7,207 bases of DNA, taken from Phycisphaeraceae bacterium (GTDB taxonomy: Bacteria > Planctomycetota > Phycisphaerae > Phycisphaerales > Phycisphaeraceae). Below, in pieces: positions 5,803-7,207 of the stretch. The DNA lies in NCBI GenBank assembly GCA_016763955.1, contig JAESSU010000211.1:1-7207 (forward strand), written 5' to 3'. Each line of letters opens with the position of its first letter. The stretch's first letter is position 1. The notes under the pieces are model-generated. The model was not told the DNA's origin. It was given only the letters and a program-made list of their open reading frames with translations, and ran no database searches. The position numbers and the translations under genes are program-made.

Positions 5803-6034
5803 GGTTTTCTTGTGGCGTGTCATTTGCCCCGTCATTGAGTTGGACAAGTTTTTTGTTGATTTGTGAGAGTTCTTTTTCGAGTTGATTGATTCTATGGGAA
5901 AGCATCTCAATTTTTTCAAGCTGTTGATCAGGCTTGGCCGCAAGGGCAGAAAAGAGTTTGTATGCAGCGAGCAAAGCAATCAGGCAGATGACTGCAATGA
6001 TGGCCATTGTTTTGCTGATCCCTAATAGAAACAT
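5795..6034 (-). CDS. Small membrane-anchored coiled-coil protein
   Basis: 79 residues. One hydrophobic helix spans about 10-33, followed by a charged segment at 37-67 with Leu/Ile at heptad spacing (for example IEMLSHRINQLEKEL, 42-56), then an acidic tail. This layout resembles PspB of the phage-shock system in size and order, but I see no decisive identity, so no symbol is given. The ATG at 6034 has GGGA seven bases upstream; ATG at 6007 is an alternative that would keep the helix. It lies 15 bases after the pyrB stop and overlaps gmk by 8 bases, so it is an integral operon member. Its coding status is supported by this packing and by the coherent helix plus coiled coil. A role as scaffold, anchor or stress sensor is inference. 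Confidence 0.8.
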   Translation of the reverse strand: MFLLGISKTMAIIAVICLIALLAAYKLFSALAAKPDQQLEKIEMLSHRINQLEKELSQINKKLVQLNDGANDTPQENHD

Positions 6035-6049
6035 AATATCATCCCGATT

Positions 6050-7009
6050 TTAGTTCTTAGCATTTAGACACAGGAACAGGGCTGCCATGCGAATGGCTAA
6101 ACCGTGGGTCACTTGTTCGAGGATGGTGCTTTGCGGGCCGTCAGCGACCGCTGCGTCGAGTTCCACGCCCCGGTTAATGGGGCCCGGGTGCATGACCAGT
6201 AATTCGGGCTTGGCGAGTTTAATTCGTGTACCTGTTAGCCCAAAGAGCATGGCATACTCGCGGACACTGGGGAAAAACTGGCTGGTCATGCGTTCAAATT
6301 GAATGCGTAACATGTTGATCACATCGATCCGAGGCAGCACATCATCAAGGTCACAGGACACTTCACAACCTAGCTCACGGAAGTTGTTCGGCAGCAGGGT
6401 GGGTGGGCCGACGAGGATGACTTTGGCACCGAGTTTTTGCAGACCATGAATGTTGGACCTTGCCACGCGGCTGTGTGCGATATCGCCGACGATGGCCACG
6501 GTTTTACCTGTCAGATCAAAGCTGTCCATTAGGTTCCAGCGTTTACATAGCGTATAGATGTCCAGTAAACCTTGCGTGGGATGTTCATGTTGGCCATCGC
6601 CTGCATTGATCACTGAGCAGTTGACTGCTTTAGCTAAGTGTTTAGCAGAGCCTGACTGGGCATGGCGGCAGACGATGAGGTCGATTCCCATGGCTTGAAT
6701 ATTGCGTGCAGTGTCGGTGAGGGTTTCACCTTTGGATGCGCTAGAACCTTTGCTGGTGAGTTCCAAAACATCAGCAGAGAGTCTGCTTGCTGCGAGATTG
6801 AAACTTGAGCGGGTTCGTGTGGAGTCTTCAAAGAAGAGATTGACGACGACTCTGCCGCGCAATGCGGGAACTTTTTTGATGCTTCGGGTACTCACATCCT
6901 CAAAGCCGTGAGCGGTCTTGAGCAAAAATCGGATGTCTTGGGGACTAAGGTCTTCAAGGCCTAATAGGTCACGATGCGGCCATGTGTATTGCTTGCCAGC
7001 TTCGGTCAC
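6050..7009 (-). CDS. pyrB: Aspartate carbamoyltransferase catalytic subunit
   Basis: Condenses carbamoyl phosphate with L-aspartate to carbamoyl aspartate, the committed step of UMP synthesis. The 319-residue length is typical. Carbamoyl-phosphate motif [11 protein letters not shown] (60-70) carries Ser63-Arg67. Lys93 in [11 protein letters not shown] is the mobile-loop lysine from the neighbouring subunit. [10 protein letters not shown] (141-150) and MHPGPINRG (273-281) complete the active site. [12 protein letters not shown] (174-185) marks the aspartate domain. It starts at GTG 7009, sharing GTGA with the pyrR stop (7006-7008), with AAGGCGG just upstream as ribosome site. No pyrI or pyrC follows, so the enzyme probably lacks the E. 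coli-type regulatory chain from this locus. Regulation is presumably through PyrR at a site beyond the window. Confidence 0.98.
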   Translation of the reverse strand: MTEAGKQYTWPHRDLLGLEDLSPQDIRFLLKTAHGFEDVSTRSIKKVPALRGRVVVNLFFEDSTRTRSSFNLAASRLSADVLELTSKGSSASKGETLTDTARNIQAMGIDLIVCRHAQSGSAKHLAKAVNCSVINAGDGQHEHPTQGLLDIYTLCKRWNLMDSFDLTGKTVAIVGDIAHSRVARSNIHGLQKLGAKVILVGPPTLLPNNFRELGCEVSCDLDDVLPRIDVINMLRIQFERMTSQFFPSVREYAMLFGLTGTRIKLAKPELLVMHPGPINRGVELDAAVADGPQSTILEQVTHGLAIRMAALFLCLNAKN

Positions 7010-7207
7010 TTGTTGCCGCCTTTCTGCTTGGGGTGGGTGGTGATCTGATCTTGTGGATCCAGCGGCGTGAGATGGACATTCACAATGAGGTTGGGGTCAA
7101 TTTGTTGGTCTTTAAGATCCACTGCGACAAAGTCCGGGCGGATGGGCAACTCACGTCCGCCGCGGTCGACTAAGACTGCTAGCCAGATACGGCGGGGGCG
7201 TCCTAAG
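7006..7207 (-). CDS. pyrR: PyrR regulator / uracil phosphoribosyltransferase (C-terminal part)
   Basis: The window edge cuts this gene; only the last 66 residues are visible. The segment begins [20 protein letters not shown] and continues [11 protein letters not shown], which is the conserved C-terminal block of PyrR proteins (VLVDRG-RELPIR-D-V). The tail after it (ILE-ASP-PRO and on) is about eight residues longer than in Bacillus subtilis, with a Gln/Lys/Gly-rich end. PyrR binds pyrimidine-operon mRNA in response to UMP and often has uracil phosphoribosyltransferase activity. The PRPP-binding motif is outside the window, so activity cannot be judged. It overlaps pyrB by four bases, as expected for the first gene of an autoregulated pyr operon. 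Confidence 0.93.
   Translation of the reverse strand, partial: LGRPRRIWLAVLVDRGGRELPIRPDFVAVDLKDQQIDPNLIVNVHLTPLDPQDQITTHPKQKGGNK

Noticed and set aside
5803..5979. N-terminal extension of guanylate kinase by 59 residues
   Set aside because: The extension overlaps the coiled-coil gene in another frame, has no kinase homology, and the family begins shortly before the P-loop, matching the ATG at 5802.
1..7207. Mobile elements, CRISPR, toxin-antitoxin or defence genes
   Set aside because: I looked for direct repeats with regular spacers, transposase motifs and terminal inverted repeats, and for small paired genes. None is present beyond the short repeats listed.

Overview
The window is a compact bacterial chromosomal segment made up mainly of housekeeping genes. 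Phylum cannot be fixed without a search. Three things make a planctomycete (Phycisphaerae-like) chromosome my best guess, at modest confidence: mid-range GC by eye, weak or absent Shine-Dalgarno sites with GTG and TTG starts, and a large membrane protein with two zinc ribbons. No phage, transposon, CRISPR or defence gene is visible.

Plus strand, left part (1-1690). A short nested palindrome lies at the left edge. It is followed by thyA (thymidylate synthase) and folA (dihydrofolate reductase), 63 bases apart, with a (GAATT)4 microsatellite between them. The two enzymes form one cycle: ThyA turns methylene-tetrahydrofolate into dihydrofolate while making dTMP, and FolA regenerates tetrahydrofolate. 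Next comes a tRNA-Val(UAC) with its own promoter and a strong intrinsic terminator.

Middle (1700-4640). A MarC-family membrane protein is on the minus strand, with an AU-rich terminator and an inverted repeat at its start region. Divergent from it is an unrecognised 507-residue plus-strand gene: zinc ribbon, acidic/Ser/Pro linker, second zinc ribbon, lysine run, one membrane helix, and a C-terminal domain of about 280 residues. A 471-base stretch without a convincing gene follows. It holds several mutually exclusive inverted-repeat arms and lies upstream of a PduO-type cobalamin adenosyltransferase gene.

Right part (5186-7207). An operon on the minus strand reads pyrR (C-terminal part only), pyrB, a 79-residue membrane-anchored coiled-coil protein, then gmk. 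pyrR/pyrB share a GTGA overlap, pyrB and the small gene are 15 bases apart, and the small gene overlaps gmk by 8 bases. The operon therefore joins regulation and the committed step of pyrimidine synthesis to GMP phosphorylation. It converges on the adenosyltransferase gene with only 29 bases between stop codons.

The least explained parts are the double zinc-ribbon membrane protein, the small coiled-coil protein inside the nucleotide operon, and the 4169-4639 gap. I do not see a complete new system here.
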